Position numbers and translations under genes: made by a program. From an uncultured Pelagibacteraceae bacterium (GTDB lineage Bacteria; Pseudomonadota; Alphaproteobacteria; Pelagibacterales; Pelagibacteraceae), in NCBI GenBank assembly GCA_902556505.1, contig CACDWM010000007.1, positions 1 to 46,679 of the forward strand: DNA of 46,679 nt, given 5' to 3'. Under the pieces are notes generated by a model. It ran no database searches and was not told where the DNA came from. It saw only the letters and a program-made list of their open reading frames with translations. Below are positions 1 to 10,970 of this stretch, piece by piece (within the stretch, counting starts at the first letter, position 1; every line of letters starts with the position of its first letter).

Positions 1-1
1 G

Positions 2-1036
2 ATCTCTGAGCAACAAAAAAATACTAAAACTGAATTAGATAACATTTTATCAAGTATACCAAATATACCTCATCAGGATGTTCCAAATGGAAAAGATGAA
101 AATGACAATTTGGAAGTTTTAAAAGCAGGTAAAGTTCCTGAATTTGATTTTAAACCCAAATCTCACTACGAACTTGGAGAAAATTTAGGTATGCTTGATT
201 TTGACCTTGCAACAAAAACAACCGGATCAAGATTTGTATTTGTTAAAAAAGAGTTAGCATTACTAGAACGAGCCTTATCTAACTTTATGCTAGATACTCA
301 TATTGTTCAAAATGGTTATCAAGAGATTTCACCTCCATTGATTGCTTCTGATAATACGATGTATGGAACAGGCCAATTACCAAAATTTGAAAACGATCAA
401 TTTGAAATAAAATTTGATGAGGGATCTGATAGAAAATTTTTAATTCCAACCGCTGAAGTAATTTTAACAAATATTGTTAAAGATAAAATCGTCGACCAAA
501 AAGATTTACCAATGAGATTTGTTGCTTCAACACCCTGTTTTAGAAAAGAAGCTGGCAGTTATGGAAAAGATACCAAAGGAATGATTAGGCAACATCAATT
601 TTATAAAGTTGAGATGGTTAGTATCGTTGAAAAAGAAAATTGTCTTGAAGAATTAGAGCGAATGACAAACTGTGCAACAGATATTCTGGATAAGCTAGAG
701 CTGTCATATAGAAAAGTAATCTTATGCTCAGGCGATATGGGTTTCAGCGCTGAAAAAACCTATGATATTGAAGTGTGGTTACCATCAGAAAACAAGTATC
801 GTGAAATATCATCATGCTCTTCTTGTTCAACATTTCAGGCACAAAGAATGAAATCAAGATACAAAAATAAAAACAAGGAAACTGTATTTGTTGGAACATT
901 AAACGGAAGTGGTTTAGCTGTGGGCAGAACTTTAATTGCTGTACTAGAAAACTATCAACAAAAAGATGGTTCGATTATTGTTCCTAAAGTACTGCGACCG
1001 TATATGAATAATTTGGAATTGATTTCAGGTAAATAA
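2..1036 (+). CDS. serS: Seryl-tRNA synthetase, 5' end cut off by the window
   Basis: Charges tRNA-Ser (and tRNA-Sec where present) with serine in the cytoplasm. The reading frame is open from base 2, so the TTG at 110 is not the start. The visible 344 residues are the end of the N-terminal arm and the whole class II catalytic core; about 80 residues should be missing compared with the usual 425 or so. Class II motif 2 is seen as FRKEAGSYGKDTKG followed by RQHQFYKVEM, and motif 3 as GSGLAVGRTLIAVLENYQ near the C-terminus. The ISSCSSCSTFQAQR stretch is the typical SerRS serine-pocket region. yajC follows after 55 bases. Identity is secure; only the N-terminus cannot be judged. Confidence 0.96.
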   Translation: MSEQQKNTKTELDNILSSIPNIPHQDVPNGKDENDNLEVLKAGKVPEFDFKPKSHYELGENLGMLDFDLATKTTGSRFVFVKKELALLERALSNFMLDTHIVQNGYQEISPPLIASDNTMYGTGQLPKFENDQFEIKFDEGSDRKFLIPTAEVILTNIVKDKIVDQKDLPMRFVASTPCFRKEAGSYGKDTKGMIRQHQFYKVEMVSIVEKENCLEELERMTNCATDILDKLELSYRKVILCSGDMGFSAEKTYDIEVWLPSENKYREISSCSSCSTFQAQRMKSRYKNKNKETVFVGTLNGSGLAVGRTLIAVLENYQQKDGSIIVPKVLRPYMNNLELISGK

Positions 1037-1091
1037 AGTTGTTTTAATTACATAGATAGTATAAGTATTCACATAATTTATAAGGAGATTT

Positions 1092-1385
1092 ATGGAAGGC
1101 TCAGGAATAGGACAATTTATACCGTTAATTTTAATATTTGTTATTTTTTATTTTTTCTTAATCAGACCACAGCAAAAAAAAGTTAAAGAGCACAAAGCAA
1201 TGGTTGAAAGTCTTAAGAGAGGTGACAAGGTTGTTACTTCTGGTGGAATTACAGGTACAGTGGAGAGACTTATAGACAACGATAAAGTTGAAGTTGAAAT
1301 TGCTGAAAATGTAAAGGTTGAGATAGTCAAATCAACTGGTATTCAAAGTCTTGTTAATACAAATACTCAAGAAGTTAAAAAATAA
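1092..1385 (+). CDS. yajC: YajC, Sec translocon accessory subunit
   Basis: Small inner-membrane partner of SecD and SecF that helps preprotein export through SecYEG. The 97 residues contain one N-terminal membrane segment (about residues 8-25) ending in FLIRPQQKK, then the conserved cytosolic domain with LKRGDKVVTSGGITGTV, the family signature. An unusually clear Shine-Dalgarno sequence, AAGGAG at 1082-1087, lies just upstream and fixes this start. secD follows 14 bases later and secF overlaps secD, so the three genes form the classical yajC-secD-secF operon. Length and motif are normal. Confidence 0.95.
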   Translation: MEGSGIGQFIPLILIFVIFYFFLIRPQQKKVKEHKAMVESLKRGDKVVTSGGITGTVERLIDNDKVEVEIAENVKVEIVKSTGIQSLVNTNTQEVKK

Positions 1386-1399
1386 TTATTTTTAGTTAA

Positions 1400-2953
1400 G
1401 TGCTTTATTTCTCTAAGTTAAGAATTTTATTTATAACTCTTTTTTCAGTTTTATTTATTTTAATTGCTTCATCAAATCTTTTTAAATTTGATGATAATTT
1501 TTTTGATAAAAAAATTAATCTAGGATTAGACCTTCAGGGTGGATCATACCTATTACTTGAAATTGATAATGAACCTGTAATTGAACAAAAATTACAAAAC
1601 CTAACAACAACAATTAGAAATTACTTCAAAGAAAAAAATATTAAAATTAACAATATAAAAATAGATAATCAGAATATTTTTTTTAATGTAACAGATAATG
1701 ATAAGCAATCTGTCTTAGATGTTTTTCAGGACGAAAATAGCGATCTTAATCCTTATTACCCAAGATTTAAATCACATCAGTTAGAAATTGAAGATACAGG
1801 TTTAAATTTTAAAGTTAATTTTTCAAGACAGGGTTTAATTAAACTTAAAACTTCTTCTCAAGATCAAGCTATAGAAATAGTTAGAAGAAGAGTAGATGAG
1901 GTTGGAACTAATGAGCCTAATATACTTAAAAGAGGTAATAACAGAATTTTAGTAGAGCTTCCTGGATTAGATGATCCAATGAGAATAAAATCTTTACTTG
2001 GTAAAACTGCAAACCTTACTTTTCGATTTGTAACAAATGACGAAAATGATCGTTTTGGAGTTGAAAAGTTAAAATTTGAAAATGGTTTAGAAGAAGCCAC
2101 AGTTAGTAAAAGAATTATAATAAGCGGTGAAAACTTACTTGATGCTCAACCAAAAATGGACACACAAGCTAATCAAACAATTGTTTCATTTACTTTAGAT
2201 AGAGTAGGTGCAAAAAGGTTTGGTAAGGCAACGTCAACTGGTATTGGAAAGCAATTAGCAATTGTTTTAGATGGTAAAATTATTAGTGCCCCTGTAGTTA
2301 GAGATACTATTGCAAGTGGATCTGGTCAAATAAGTGGTGGCTTTACTTTTCAAACAGCAACTGATCTAGCTTTATTATTAAGATCAGGAGCATTGCCAGC
2401 GCCATTAGAAATAATTGAAGAAAGAACAGTAGGGCCAGATCTTGGACAAGATTCAATTAATGCAGGAATGATTGCCTTAGCAATAGGTTTTATGTTGGTG
2501 ATAATTTTTATGTTCGTAAAATATAAAATTTTTGGATTAATTACAAATGTAACACTAATAGTTAATTTGTTTATTCTTTTAGGTGTTTTAACTTTATTTG
2601 AAGCAACTTTAACTTTACCTGGTATTGCAGGGATTATTCTAACTGTAGGTATGGCAGTTGATGCAAATGTTTTAATTTTTGAGAGGATTAAAGAGGAACT
2701 AAAAGACGAGACTAATAATATTTTGGCATTTGATGGTGGTTATACTAAATCGAGAACAGCAATTTTAGACGCCAATATTACCACATTATTAGCAGCAATT
2801 ATTTTGTTTTTCATGGGTTCAGGACCAGTAAAAGGTTTTGCTGTAACCTTAGGAGTTGGAATATTTACAACACTATTTTCAGTCTATTTCATAGCAAGAT
2901 TGTTTACCAGTATTTATGTATCAAGAAATAAAGATAAGGAAAAATTAATCTAA
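1400..2953 (+). CDS. secD: Protein translocase subunit SecD
   Basis: RND-type membrane protein that uses the proton motive force to pull exported proteins out on the periplasmic side of SecYEG. The sequence shows membrane helix 1 (about residues 8-26), the conserved D1 motif LGLDLQGG at 41-48, a large periplasmic domain, and a five-helix block from about residue 355 with the RND signature GMAVDANVLIFERIKEEL. At 517 residues it is a normal alphaproteobacterial SecD. It ends on base 2953, which is also the first base of the secF start codon (one-base overlap), indicating coupled expression. Confidence 0.96.
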   Translation: MLYFSKLRILFITLFSVLFILIASSNLFKFDDNFFDKKINLGLDLQGGSYLLLEIDNEPVIEQKLQNLTTTIRNYFKEKNIKINNIKIDNQNIFFNVTDNDKQSVLDVFQDENSDLNPYYPRFKSHQLEIEDTGLNFKVNFSRQGLIKLKTSSQDQAIEIVRRRVDEVGTNEPNILKRGNNRILVELPGLDDPMRIKSLLGKTANLTFRFVTNDENDRFGVEKLKFENGLEEATVSKRIIISGENLLDAQPKMDTQANQTIVSFTLDRVGAKRFGKATSTGIGKQLAIVLDGKIISAPVVRDTIASGSGQISGGFTFQTATDLALLLRSGALPAPLEIIEERTVGPDLGQDSINAGMIALAIGFMLVIIFMFVKYKIFGLITNVTLIVNLFILLGVLTLFEATLTLPGIAGIILTVGMAVDANVLIFERIKEELKDETNNILAFDGGYTKSRTAILDANITTLLAAIILFFMGSGPVKGFAVTLGVGIFTTLFSVYFIARLFTSIYVSRNKDKEKLI

Positions 2954-3846
2954 TGATTGCTTTTAACAAATATTATAATCACTTTAATTTACTTTCATCA
3001 ATTTTAATTGTTGTTTCATTATTATTGTTAATTTTTAAAGGACTTAACTTTGGTATTGATTTTAAAGGTGGTACCTTAATTGAATTAAGAGCTTCAGATT
3101 CTAAAATAAATGTAAGCTCATTAAGAGATAGATTTAATCAAATGGATTTAGGAGATGTCTCAGTGAAGAAATTTGGTAATGATACAGATTTTTTAGTAAA
3201 ATTTGAAAATAAAGATAATAAAAAGAATATTATTGAAGAAATTAAGACTAATTTAGATAAATCTTTTGGAAATAACTATGATTTTAGAAGGGTAGAGAAT
3301 GTTGGGCCAAAGGTAAGTGCTGAATTACTAAAATCAGGAGTTATAGCAATATCTTTGTCTTTAGCATTAATGTTAATTTATATTTGGATAAGATTTGAAT
3401 GGCAATTTAGTTTGGGTGCAATTTTAGCTTTGTTTCATGATGTTATTGTAACGCTAGGAGTTTTTTCACTATTCAGTTTAGAAATAAACTTATCAATAAT
3501 TGCTGCTGTATTAACAATAGTTGGATACTCAATGAATGATACCGTGGTTATTTTTGACCGTGTGCGTGAAAATCTAAGAAAATATTCAGATATAAAAATT
3601 TTTGAATTAACAAACATTTCAATTAATGAAACGTTATCAAGAACTATTATAACATCTGCAACTACTTTACTTGCTTTATTAGCAATCTATTTTTTTGGTG
3701 GAGAAATATTAAAAGGATTTTCACTTGCAATGATACTCGGCGTTGTTTTTGGAACTTATTCCTCAATTTATATAGCTAATACTGTTTTGGTTAGACTAAG
3801 AGTTTCACAAAAAACTGTTCTTAGAGAAGAGGATGATAAAAAATAA
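2953..3846 (+). CDS. secF: Protein translocase subunit SecF
   Basis: Partner of SecD in proton-driven protein export. It has helix 1 (about residues 12-30), the conserved FGIDFKGG at 33-40, a short periplasmic domain and five C-terminal helices with GYSMNDTVVIFDRVREN, the RND motif that carries the key acidic residue. The 297-residue length is typical. It is coupled to secD through a one-base overlap. At its 3' end only one base separates its stop from the stop of the convergent gene on the other strand, so no separate terminator fits between them. Confidence 0.96.
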   Translation: MIAFNKYYNHFNLLSSILIVVSLLLLIFKGLNFGIDFKGGTLIELRASDSKINVSSLRDRFNQMDLGDVSVKKFGNDTDFLVKFENKDNKKNIIEEIKTNLDKSFGNNYDFRRVENVGPKVSAELLKSGVIAISLSLALMLIYIWIRFEWQFSLGAILALFHDVIVTLGVFSLFSLEINLSIIAAVLTIVGYSMNDTVVIFDRVRENLRKYSDIKIFELTNISINETLSRTIITSATTLLALLAIYFFGGEILKGFSLAMILGVVFGTYSSIYIANTVLVRLRVSQKTVLREEDDKK

Positions 3847-3847
3847 C

Positions 3848-4450
3848 TTAATATAAATTCTGAGCTATTACCATTGTAAGTAACATTGGTAAGGATAACA
3901 AAGTATTTGTTCTTGAGAATAGCATTGCAATTTTAGCTGATTTAGCTTTTGTTTCAGGATCACTATCAACCATTCCTAAAGCTCTTTTTTGATTTGGCCA
4001 AATTACAAACCATACGTTAAAGGCCATTATAATTCCTAGCCACATTCCAATTCCAATTGCAGTGTGCTTAGGTACACCTGACCCCAGACTTAAAGTCATT
4101 GCATCATGAAGATATCCATTAAGATAAGCAAGAATTAAACCTGAAAGAACAGTTAACGCTGCAGCCCATCTAAAATAAAATAATGCAGCAGGAGCAATTA
4201 TTTTGCCAATGGCTGGTTTTTGTTCATCTGGAATTTTTCCCATGTTTGGAATTTGAACAAAATTGAAATACCACAATAATCCAATCCACATAATTGCAAC
4301 AATCACATGTATATATCTAAACAACCAGCTCCAGAATAATGTATCAATAGCTATCCCATCGTTTAAATAAAATAACCCTAAAAACAATATTATTGCTAAT
4401 GCAAGTGATGTGTGAATTGTTTTTGATAATGATGACAATAAATTACTCAT
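3848..4450 (-). CDS. PuuD-like (DUF989) membrane protein without cytochrome domain
   Basis: An integral membrane protein of 200 residues with about five hydrophobic segments. It resembles the membrane domain of urate hydroxylase PuuD: RYIHVIVAIMWIGLLWYFNF carries the conserved helix histidine, followed by FRWAAALTVLSG, KHTAIGIGMWLG and FNVWFVIWPNQKR. Full-length PuuD proteins are about twice as long and end in a cytochrome c domain. No CxxCH haem motif is present here, so this is the membrane part alone. It may bind haem through the conserved histidines and pass electrons to a separate cytochrome; that is inference. No purine-degradation genes are nearby, so urate as substrate is not supported by context. 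It lies 50 bases downstream of uvrA on the same strand. Confidence 0.72.
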   Translation of the reverse strand: MSNLLSSLSKTIHTSLALAIILFLGLFYLNDGIAIDTLFWSWLFRYIHVIVAIMWIGLLWYFNFVQIPNMGKIPDEQKPAIGKIIAPAALFYFRWAAALTVLSGLILAYLNGYLHDAMTLSLGSGVPKHTAIGIGMWLGIIMAFNVWFVIWPNQKRALGMVDSDPETKAKSAKIAMLFSRTNTLLSLPMLLTMVIAQNLY

Positions 4451-4500
4451 GATTCTAAATTACTATACACTAATTTTTTGATATTTTTAAGTTGTTAAAT

Positions 4501-7353
4501 TTAAGCTAATAGAGGTTTTAAAAATTGACCGGTATAACTATCCTTAACTTTACATACTTCTTCAGGTTTTCCTTCGGCGACAATATTTCCACCTTTTACA
4601 CCACCCTCAGGACCCATATCCACAATGTAATCTGCTGTTTTAATTACATCTAAATTATGTTCAATTACAACAACTGTGTTCCCAAGTTTTACAAATGTAT
4701 GAAGTATTTCTAAAAGTTTTTTAATATCATGTTGATGCAGACCTGTTGTTGGTTCATCTAAAATATACATAGTTCTTCCTGTTGATCTTTTCGAAAGTTC
4801 TTTTGCAAGCTTAATTCGTTGTGCCTCACCTCCTGATAGTGTAGTTGCTTGTTGACCAATTTTTATATAACCCAATCCAACTTTTTTAAGAGTTAACAAT
4901 TTTGTTTTTATATTAGATATATTTTCAAAATACTCACATCCTTCATCAACAGACATATCTAAAACATCAGCAATACTTTTACCTTTAAATTTGATTTCTA
5001 AAGTTTCTCTATTGTACCTGGTACCCTTACATTCATCACACTGTATATAAACATCAGGTAAAAAATGCATTTCATATGTAATTACACCATCACCCTCACA
5101 AGCCTCACATCTCCCTCCTTTAACATTGAAAGAAAATCTTCCAGGTTTATATCCTCTTGTTTTAGACTCTGGCAGGCTTGTAAACCAATCTCTAATAGGG
5201 CCAAAGGCACCTGTATAAGTTGCTGGATTTGATCTAGGAGTTCTTCCAATAGGGGATTGGTCAATATCAATTATTTTATCAATCAATTCAACGCCCTTAT
5301 AACCTTTAAATGATTTAGGTGATTTTCTTGCTTTATTGTTTAATGTTAAATTTAAAGCATGAAACAATGTTTGTAATATTAAGGTAGATTTTCCACTTCC
5401 AGAAACACCGGTAACACAGGTGAATGTTCCAGTTGGAATTTTAAGATTTACATTATTTAAATTATTTCCAGATGCACCATTGATTTCAACAAATCTTCCA
5501 TTTTTAGCTAAACGTCTTGTTTTTGGAATTTCAATTGTTTTTTTATTAGCAAGATACTGACCTGTGATACTATTTTTATCTTTTTTTAAATCTTCATATG
5601 AACCTTGTGCTGTTATCTCTCCTCCATTACTTCCGGCTTCAGGTCCAAGATCAATAATATGATCTGCATTTTCCATTGTCTCGGTGTCATGCTCTACAAC
5701 AATAACAGTGTTACCTAGATCTCGTAATCTTTTTAGTGCATTAATTAGTTTAACATTATCTTTTTGGTGTAATCCAATAGAAGGTTCATCCAAAACATAT
5801 AATACACCAGTTAATCCAGATCCAATCTGTGAAGCCAACCTTATTCTTTGAGCTTCACCACCTGATAAAGTTCCAGATTCTCTTGATAATGTTAAATAAT
5901 CTAAACCAACATTTAAAAGAAAATTTAATCTTTCGTTAATTTCCTTAAGAACATGTTCGGCAATTTTAAATTGTCTTTTATCAAGATTATTTTCTAAATT
6001 TTTAAACCATTCTGCTGCATCTAAAATAGATTTTTTTGTTACTTCACTAATATTAAGATCATTTATTTTTACACATAATGCTTCTTCTTTTAATCTATCA
6101 CCATTACAGGCTTCACAGGCAGTGTCAGATTGATATTCAGCTATTGCTTCTCTTTTCCATTCGCTATCAGACTCTAAAAATCTTCGTTCAAGATTATTAA
6201 TTACACCTTCAAAAGTTTTTTTATAAGAATATTTCTCGTATCCATCGTCATAATTAAATTTAATCTCATCTTCATCTGAACCATAAAGAATAATATCTTT
6301 TATTTTTTTAGGTAATTTTTTCCATTTTTCATCTAAAGAAAAACCATAATGTTTAGCTAAAGATGCTAAAGTTTGAGCATAATATAATGTGGTTGATTTT
6401 GACCAAGGTTCTATTGCTCCATCTGCTAAACTTTTTCTTTCATCAGGAACAACTAAATTTGGATCAACATTTAACTTCATACCAATTCCTTCACACTCTT
6501 CACAAGCTCCATAGGGACTGTTAAATGAAAAAAGTCTTGGCTCAATTTCCTCAATTGTAAAACCACTCTCAGGGCAAGCAAACTTTGTAGAGTAAATTAA
6601 CTTTTCAAGTTTTCTAAATTTTTGAGGAAGTGTTTCATCTTCATATTCAACAAACACTAAACCGTTAGCTAAATTTACTGCCGTTTCAATACTTTCAGCT
6701 AACCTGTTGCCAAGTTTTGAATTTAAAACTATTCTATCGACTAAGACTGAAATATCATGTTTAAGTTTTTTATCTAGATTAGGTGATTTTTCTATATCAT
6801 ATAAAACATTATCAATTTTAATTTTTCTAAAACCTCTTCTTTTGTAACTTAAAATATCTTTTTTGTACTCACCCTTACGACCTCTTACCACTGGAGCGTA
6901 AATATATATTGTTGATTTTTTTGGTAATTTTTTAACCAAATCTACTATTTGTGTAATTGTTTGAGAAGTTATTGGTTTACCTGTAAATGGTGAGTAGGGA
7001 ATGCCTGCTCTAGCGTATAATACCCTCATGTAATCATAAATTTCAGTTACAGTTGCAACAGTTGATCTTGGGTTTTTTGAGGTATTTTTTTGCTCTATTG
7101 CAATAGCTGGACTTAATCCTTCAATTAAATCGACATTCGGTTTTTTCATTTTATCTAAAAATTGACGTGCATAAGCAGACAAACTTTCTACATAACGTCT
7201 TTGACCTTCTGCATAGATAGTATCGAAAGCCAATGATGATTTTCCAGAGCCTGACAGACCCGTTATGACCACAAATTTATCTTTTGGAATCTCTACAGTA
7301 ACATTCTTCAAATTATGTTCTTTAGCGCCCTTAATAACTATCTTTTTCATCAT
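4501..7353 (-). CDS. uvrA: Excinuclease ABC subunit A
   Basis: Damage-recognition ATPase of nucleotide excision repair that loads UvrB on DNA lesions. The 950 residues show two ABC ATPase modules: Walker A GLSGSGKS at 32-39 and GVSGSGKST in the second half, each with an LSGGEAQRI signature and an LDEPxxGLH Walker B. The C-terminal zinc module is intact (CEAC then CDEC, separated by about 20 residues), while the N-terminal one reads CPESG then CEEC, the second cysteine being serine, a form I recall from other alphaproteobacteria. Two ATG codons stand in tandem (7353 and 7350), either could be used. It is divergent from ssb with 88 bases between. Confidence 0.97.
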   Translation of the reverse strand: MMKKIVIKGAKEHNLKNVTVEIPKDKFVVITGLSGSGKSSLAFDTIYAEGQRRYVESLSAYARQFLDKMKKPNVDLIEGLSPAIAIEQKNTSKNPRSTVATVTEIYDYMRVLYARAGIPYSPFTGKPITSQTITQIVDLVKKLPKKSTIYIYAPVVRGRKGEYKKDILSYKRRGFRKIKIDNVLYDIEKSPNLDKKLKHDISVLVDRIVLNSKLGNRLAESIETAVNLANGLVFVEYEDETLPQKFRKLEKLIYSTKFACPESGFTIEEIEPRLFSFNSPYGACEECEGIGMKLNVDPNLVVPDERKSLADGAIEPWSKSTTLYYAQTLASLAKHYGFSLDEKWKKLPKKIKDIILYGSDEDEIKFNYDDGYEKYSYKKTFEGVINNLERRFLESDSEWKREAIAEYQSDTACEACNGDRLKEEALCVKINDLNISEVTKKSILDAAEWFKNLENNLDKRQFKIAEHVLKEINERLNFLLNVGLDYLTLSRESGTLSGGEAQRIRLASQIGSGLTGVLYVLDEPSIGLHQKDNVKLINALKRLRDLGNTVIVVEHDTETMENADHIIDLGPEAGSNGGEITAQGSYEDLKKDKNSITGQYLANKKTIEIPKTRRLAKNGRFVEINGASGNNLNNVNLKIPTGTFTCVTGVSGSGKSTLILQTLFHALNLTLNNKARKSPKSFKGYKGVELIDKIIDIDQSPIGRTPRSNPATYTGAFGPIRDWFTSLPESKTRGYKPGRFSFNVKGGRCEACEGDGVITYEMHFLPDVYIQCDECKGTRYNRETLEIKFKGKSIADVLDMSVDEGCEYFENISNIKTKLLTLKKVGLGYIKIGQQATTLSGGEAQRIKLAKELSKRSTGRTMYILDEPTTGLHQHDIKKLLEILHTFVKLGNTVVVIEHNLDVIKTADYIVDMGPEGGVKGGNIVAEGKPEEVCKVKDSYTGQFLKPLLA

Positions 7354-7399
7354 AATTTTAGTTGCTTTGAGTTAATAAAATTAATATTCAGAAGAATTG

Positions 7400-7408
7400 T
7401 GATATAAT
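7400..7408 (+). promoter_or_regulatory. Candidate extended -10 promoter of ssb
   Basis: TGATATAAT fits an extended -10 element (TG, one base, TATAAT) and lies 33 bases before the ssb start in the uvrA/ssb divergent gap. No convincing -35 box stands at the right distance, which is acceptable for an extended -10 promoter. Sequence inspection only; in DNA this AT-rich a match of this kind can occur by chance. Confidence 0.4.
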
Positions 7409-7441
7409 TCTAATTAACTAATTTAACAAATATTAAATATT

Positions 7442-7891
7442 ATGGCTGGAAGTTTAAATAAAGTATTATTAATTGGTCGTTTGGGCGCAGATCCTGAAAT
7501 TAAACAAATGGTAAATGGCAAAAGTGTAGCTAGATTAAGCCTTGCAACAAGTCAATCCTGGAAAGATAAAAACACTGGTGAAAGAAAAGAAAAAACTGAG
7601 TGGCACCGTGTAGTTGTATTTAACGAAGGTTTAGTAAATGTTGTTCAACAATATCTAAAAAAAGGTGCACAAGTTTATGTCGAGGGACAACTTACAACAA
7701 GAAAATGGAAAGATGAACAATCGGGTCAAGATAAATATTCAACTGAAATAGTTATACAAGGATATAATTCTTCACTGACAATGTTGGGCGGAGGAAATTC
7801 TGGTGGTGGAATTCAAAATGACACAACTCAACAAAATAACATTGAGGATTCTTCACAAGTGTCAGATATGGATGATGAAATTCCATTTTAA
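7442..7891 (+). CDS. ssb: Single-stranded DNA-binding protein
   Basis: Coats single-stranded DNA in replication, repair and recombination. The OB-fold occupies about residues 4-110, beginning [16 protein letters not shown] and including WHRVVVFNE and the [11 protein letters not shown] strand. It is followed by a glycine- and glutamine-rich linker and the acidic tip DMDDEIPF, which recruits partner proteins. At 149 residues the length is ordinary. gyrA begins five bases after the stop, so ssb and gyrA are probably one transcript. The pairing with divergent uvrA is common in Proteobacteria. Confidence 0.97.
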   Translation: MAGSLNKVLLIGRLGADPEIKQMVNGKSVARLSLATSQSWKDKNTGERKEKTEWHRVVVFNEGLVNVVQQYLKKGAQVYVEGQLTTRKWKDEQSGQDKYSTEIVIQGYNSSLTMLGGGNSGGGIQNDTTQQNNIEDSSQVSDMDDEIPF

Positions 7892-7896
7892 TTTCT

Positions 7897-10476
7897 ATGA
7901 AAAATACTGAAGAGCTTAAAGATAAAAATATAAAATTAATCTCAATGCATGATGAGATGAGCTCATCATATCTTTCTTATGCAATGAGTGTAATTGTAAG
8001 TCGTGCATTGCCTGATGTAAGAGATGGATTAAAACCAGTTCATAGAAGAATTTTATATGCAATGTACAAAGGTGGTTACGATTGGTCTAAACAATTTAGA
8101 AAATCTGCAAGAATAGTTGGAGATGTTATTGGTAAATATCACCCTCATGGTGATCAATCTGTCTATGATGCTTTGGTAAGAATGGTGCAAGATTTCTCTA
8201 TGAGTCTACCTTTGATTCAAGGGCAAGGAAATTTTGGTTCTATAGATGGTGATCCTGCTGCAGCAATGAGATATACCGAAACTCGCTTGTCAAAAGTTTC
8301 TCAATATTTAATTGATGATATTGAAAAAAATACAATTTCTTTCAAAAGCAATTATGACGAAACTGAGAAAGAACCTAGTGTTTTACCAGCACAGTTTCCA
8401 AATTTATTAGTAAATGGAGCTGGTGGTATCGCTGTTGGTATGGCAACAAGTATACCTCCTCACAATTTAGGTGAAATTATTGATGGCACTTTGGCCTTAA
8501 TAGATAATAAAGATATTAAAATTAGAGAATTAATGAAACATATACCTGGTCCAGATTTTCCAACTGGTGGTGTAATTATAGGTAAAGATATAATTAAACA
8601 TGGGTATAATAATGGAAGAGGGTCTTTTAAGATAAGAGGTGAAATCTCAATTGAACAACAAAAAAATGGTCGTGAAAGACTGGTAATAACTTCAATACCG
8701 TATCAAGTTAACAAATCTGTTTTAAATGAAAGGATTGCTCAGTTAGTAAGAGAAAAAAAAATTGAAGGTATAAGAGATATTCGAGACGAATCAAACAGAG
8801 AAGGTATTAGGGTAGCAATAGATTTAAGAAATGGTGTAGAACCAGAAACTATAAAGAGACAATTATATAAAAATACACAAATAGAAAGTTCGTTTGGTTT
8901 TAATACTTTAGCTATTGTTGAGGGAAAACCTCAAACGTGCACTTTAAAAGATTTTTTATCTAATTTTTTAACTTTTAGAGAAGATGTAGTTATTAAGAAA
9001 ACTAAATTTGATCTTCAAAAAGCTGAAGAACGAGCACATATATTAATCGGATTATCTGTGTCAGTTGAAAATCTAGATAAAATAATAAAAATTATTCGAT
9101 CATCTAAAACACCTGATGATGCTAAAATATCAATTTTAAAAACTAAATGGAAAATAAATAAATCACAAAAGTTAATTTCTTTAGTAGAGGGAAAAAAAGG
9201 CAAAAACCTTTATTCTTTATCTGAACCACAAGTTTTAGCTATATTAGAATTAAGACTTCAAAAATTAACTGCTTTAGGAATAAATGAAATCGAAGTTGAA
9301 ATTAAAAAATTAGCTGAATTAATCACTAAATATAAAAAGATTATTTCATCAAAAAAAGAACTTCTAAAAGTCATCAGTGAAGAACTAAAAAATATCAAAG
9401 AGAAGTTTGCTATACCAAGAAGAACTAAAATTATAGATGCTGTTTTAAATTATGATATTGAGGAAACTATCCAAAAACAATCAGTAATAATTACAGTTAC
9501 ATTGCAAGGATACATAAAAAGAGGTTCTTTAGATGGAGTAAAAAAACAAAAAAGAGGTGGCAAAGGTAAATCAGGTATAACAACCAGAGATCAAGACTCA
9601 GTTGTTCAAACATTATCAGTAAATACTCATACTTCTGTTCTCTTCTTTTCTACTGAGGGTTTAGTTTACAAGATTAAAGCATGGAAAATCCCAGAAGGTT
9701 CATCATCATCTAAAGGCAAGTCTTTATTTAATATTTTACCTTTGAGGAGTCACCAAGCTATAAGCTCAATTATGCCAATGCCTGAGGAAGAAACGGACCT
9801 AAAAAATTATCAAATAATTTTTGCCACAGCGAAGGGAAAAGTAAGAAAAAATAGTTTAGAAGATTTTTCATCAATTAATGCATCTGGAAAGATTGCAATG
9901 AAATTAGATAATAATGATAAAATTGTAGGTGTTAAAATTTGTAAAGATGATCAAGATGTAATTTTAAGCACAAAATTTGGAAAATGTATTAGATTTGAAG
10001 CTAAGAAACTAAGAGTTTTTAAAGGCAGATCTTCTAAAGGAATTAAAGGAATAGATTTAGTATCAAATGATCAAATAGTATCATTATCAGTTATTGATAA
10101 CGATAAAATTAATAAAAACGTAAAAAAATCAAAAGATGAAAAATCCGAATTAAAAGCAAGAGAGAAATTTGTTTTATCAATAAGTGAGAATGGATATGGC
10201 AAAAAGACCTTACATACAGATTACAGAGTTACTAACAGAGGTGGAAAAGGTATTATAGGAATAGTAAATTCACCAAGAAATGGGAATATTACTTCATCCT
10301 TTCCTGTTTTTGAAGGTGATGAAATTTTAATTTCTACTAACAAAGGAAGGGTTATAAGAGTTGCGGTTAAAGAAATTAGAACTGCAGGCAGAAATACCCA
10401 AGGTGTAAGGATAATTAAATTATCTGGAGAAGAAAAAGTTGTTTCCGCAATTAAAATTGATGATAATTTAATTTAA
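7897..10476 (+). CDS. gyrA: DNA gyrase subunit A
   Basis: Breaks and rejoins DNA in gyrase, which introduces negative supercoils. The catalytic tyrosine is Y126 in [10 protein letters not shown]. The C-terminal wrapping domain holds a GyrA-box variant, [10 protein letters not shown], which separates it from ParC. At 859 residues the length is normal. The quinolone-determining region reads [12 protein letters not shown], so residue 87, equivalent to E. coli Ser83, is glutamine while Asp87 is kept (D91 here). The stop codon overlaps the coaD start by one base. Confidence 0.96.
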   Translation: MKNTEELKDKNIKLISMHDEMSSSYLSYAMSVIVSRALPDVRDGLKPVHRRILYAMYKGGYDWSKQFRKSARIVGDVIGKYHPHGDQSVYDALVRMVQDFSMSLPLIQGQGNFGSIDGDPAAAMRYTETRLSKVSQYLIDDIEKNTISFKSNYDETEKEPSVLPAQFPNLLVNGAGGIAVGMATSIPPHNLGEIIDGTLALIDNKDIKIRELMKHIPGPDFPTGGVIIGKDIIKHGYNNGRGSFKIRGEISIEQQKNGRERLVITSIPYQVNKSVLNERIAQLVREKKIEGIRDIRDESNREGIRVAIDLRNGVEPETIKRQLYKNTQIESSFGFNTLAIVEGKPQTCTLKDFLSNFLTFREDVVIKKTKFDLQKAEERAHILIGLSVSVENLDKIIKIIRSSKTPDDAKISILKTKWKINKSQKLISLVEGKKGKNLYSLSEPQVLAILELRLQKLTALGINEIEVEIKKLAELITKYKKIISSKKELLKVISEELKNIKEKFAIPRRTKIIDAVLNYDIEETIQKQSVIITVTLQGYIKRGSLDGVKKQKRGGKGKSGITTRDQDSVVQTLSVNTHTSVLFFSTEGLVYKIKAWKIPEGSSSSKGKSLFNILPLRSHQAISSIMPMPEEETDLKNYQIIFATAKGKVRKNSLEDFSSINASGKIAMKLDNNDKIVGVKICKDDQDVILSTKFGKCIRFEAKKLRVFKGRSSKGIKGIDLVSNDQIVSLSVIDNDKINKNVKKSKDEKSELKAREKFVLSISENGYGKKTLHTDYRVTNRGGKGIIGIVNSPRNGNITSSFPVFEGDEILISTNKGRVIRVAVKEIRTAGRNTQGVRIIKLSGEEKVVSAIKIDDNLI

Positions 10477-10970
10477 TGAGTAAAATAGCAATTTATCCAG
10501 GAACATTTGATCCAATCACTTTTGGACATATTGATGTTATAAAAAAATCATTAAAACTATTCGATAAGGTAGTTGTAGGTGTTTCTGATGAAAGTAATAA
10601 AAATTATCTATTCAGTTCTGATGAAAGAATAGAAATAGTAAATAAAGCTTTATTTAAAGATCTAAAGTTAAATAGAAAAAAAATAAAAGTTGTTTCTTTT
10701 GGATCATTAACTACTGATTTATGTAAAAAATATAAATCAAACATAATTTTAAGAGGATTAAGAGCTGTATCTGATTTTGAATATGAATTTCAGTTGGCTG
10801 GTATGAATAGAAAATTGAACCAAAATATAGAAACAATTTTTTTAATGTCTGATGTAGAAAATCAAATCATTTCATCTAGATTTGTTAAAGAGATTGTTAA
10901 ATTAAAAGGTGATATAAAAAAATTTACTACAAAAAGCACAATTAAATCATTAAAAGATAAATATGAATAA
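10476..10970 (+). CDS. coaD: Phosphopantetheine adenylyltransferase
   Basis: Transfers AMP from ATP to 4'-phosphopantetheine to make dephospho-CoA, the next-to-last step of coenzyme A synthesis. It is a short nucleotidyltransferase-fold enzyme: YPGTFDPITFGHIDVI at the N-terminus carries the (H/T)xGH motif as TFGH at 15-18, and QIISSRFVKEI carries the ISSR(F) motif. The 164 residues match the family. The start ATG overlaps the gyrA stop by one base and the gene overlaps the following cyclophilin by eight, so it lies in the middle of a cotranscribed run. Confidence 0.95.
   Translation: MSKIAIYPGTFDPITFGHIDVIKKSLKLFDKVVVGVSDESNKNYLFSSDERIEIVNKALFKDLKLNRKKIKVVSFGSLTTDLCKKYKSNIILRGLRAVSDFEYEFQLAGMNRKLNQNIETIFLMSDVENQIISSRFVKEIVKLKGDIKKFTTKSTIKSLKDKYE

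Noticed and set aside
110..1036. serS starting at the TTG at 110
   Set aside because: The frame is open to base 2 and the upstream residues continue the SerRS arm, so the gene is cut by the window rather than starting there.
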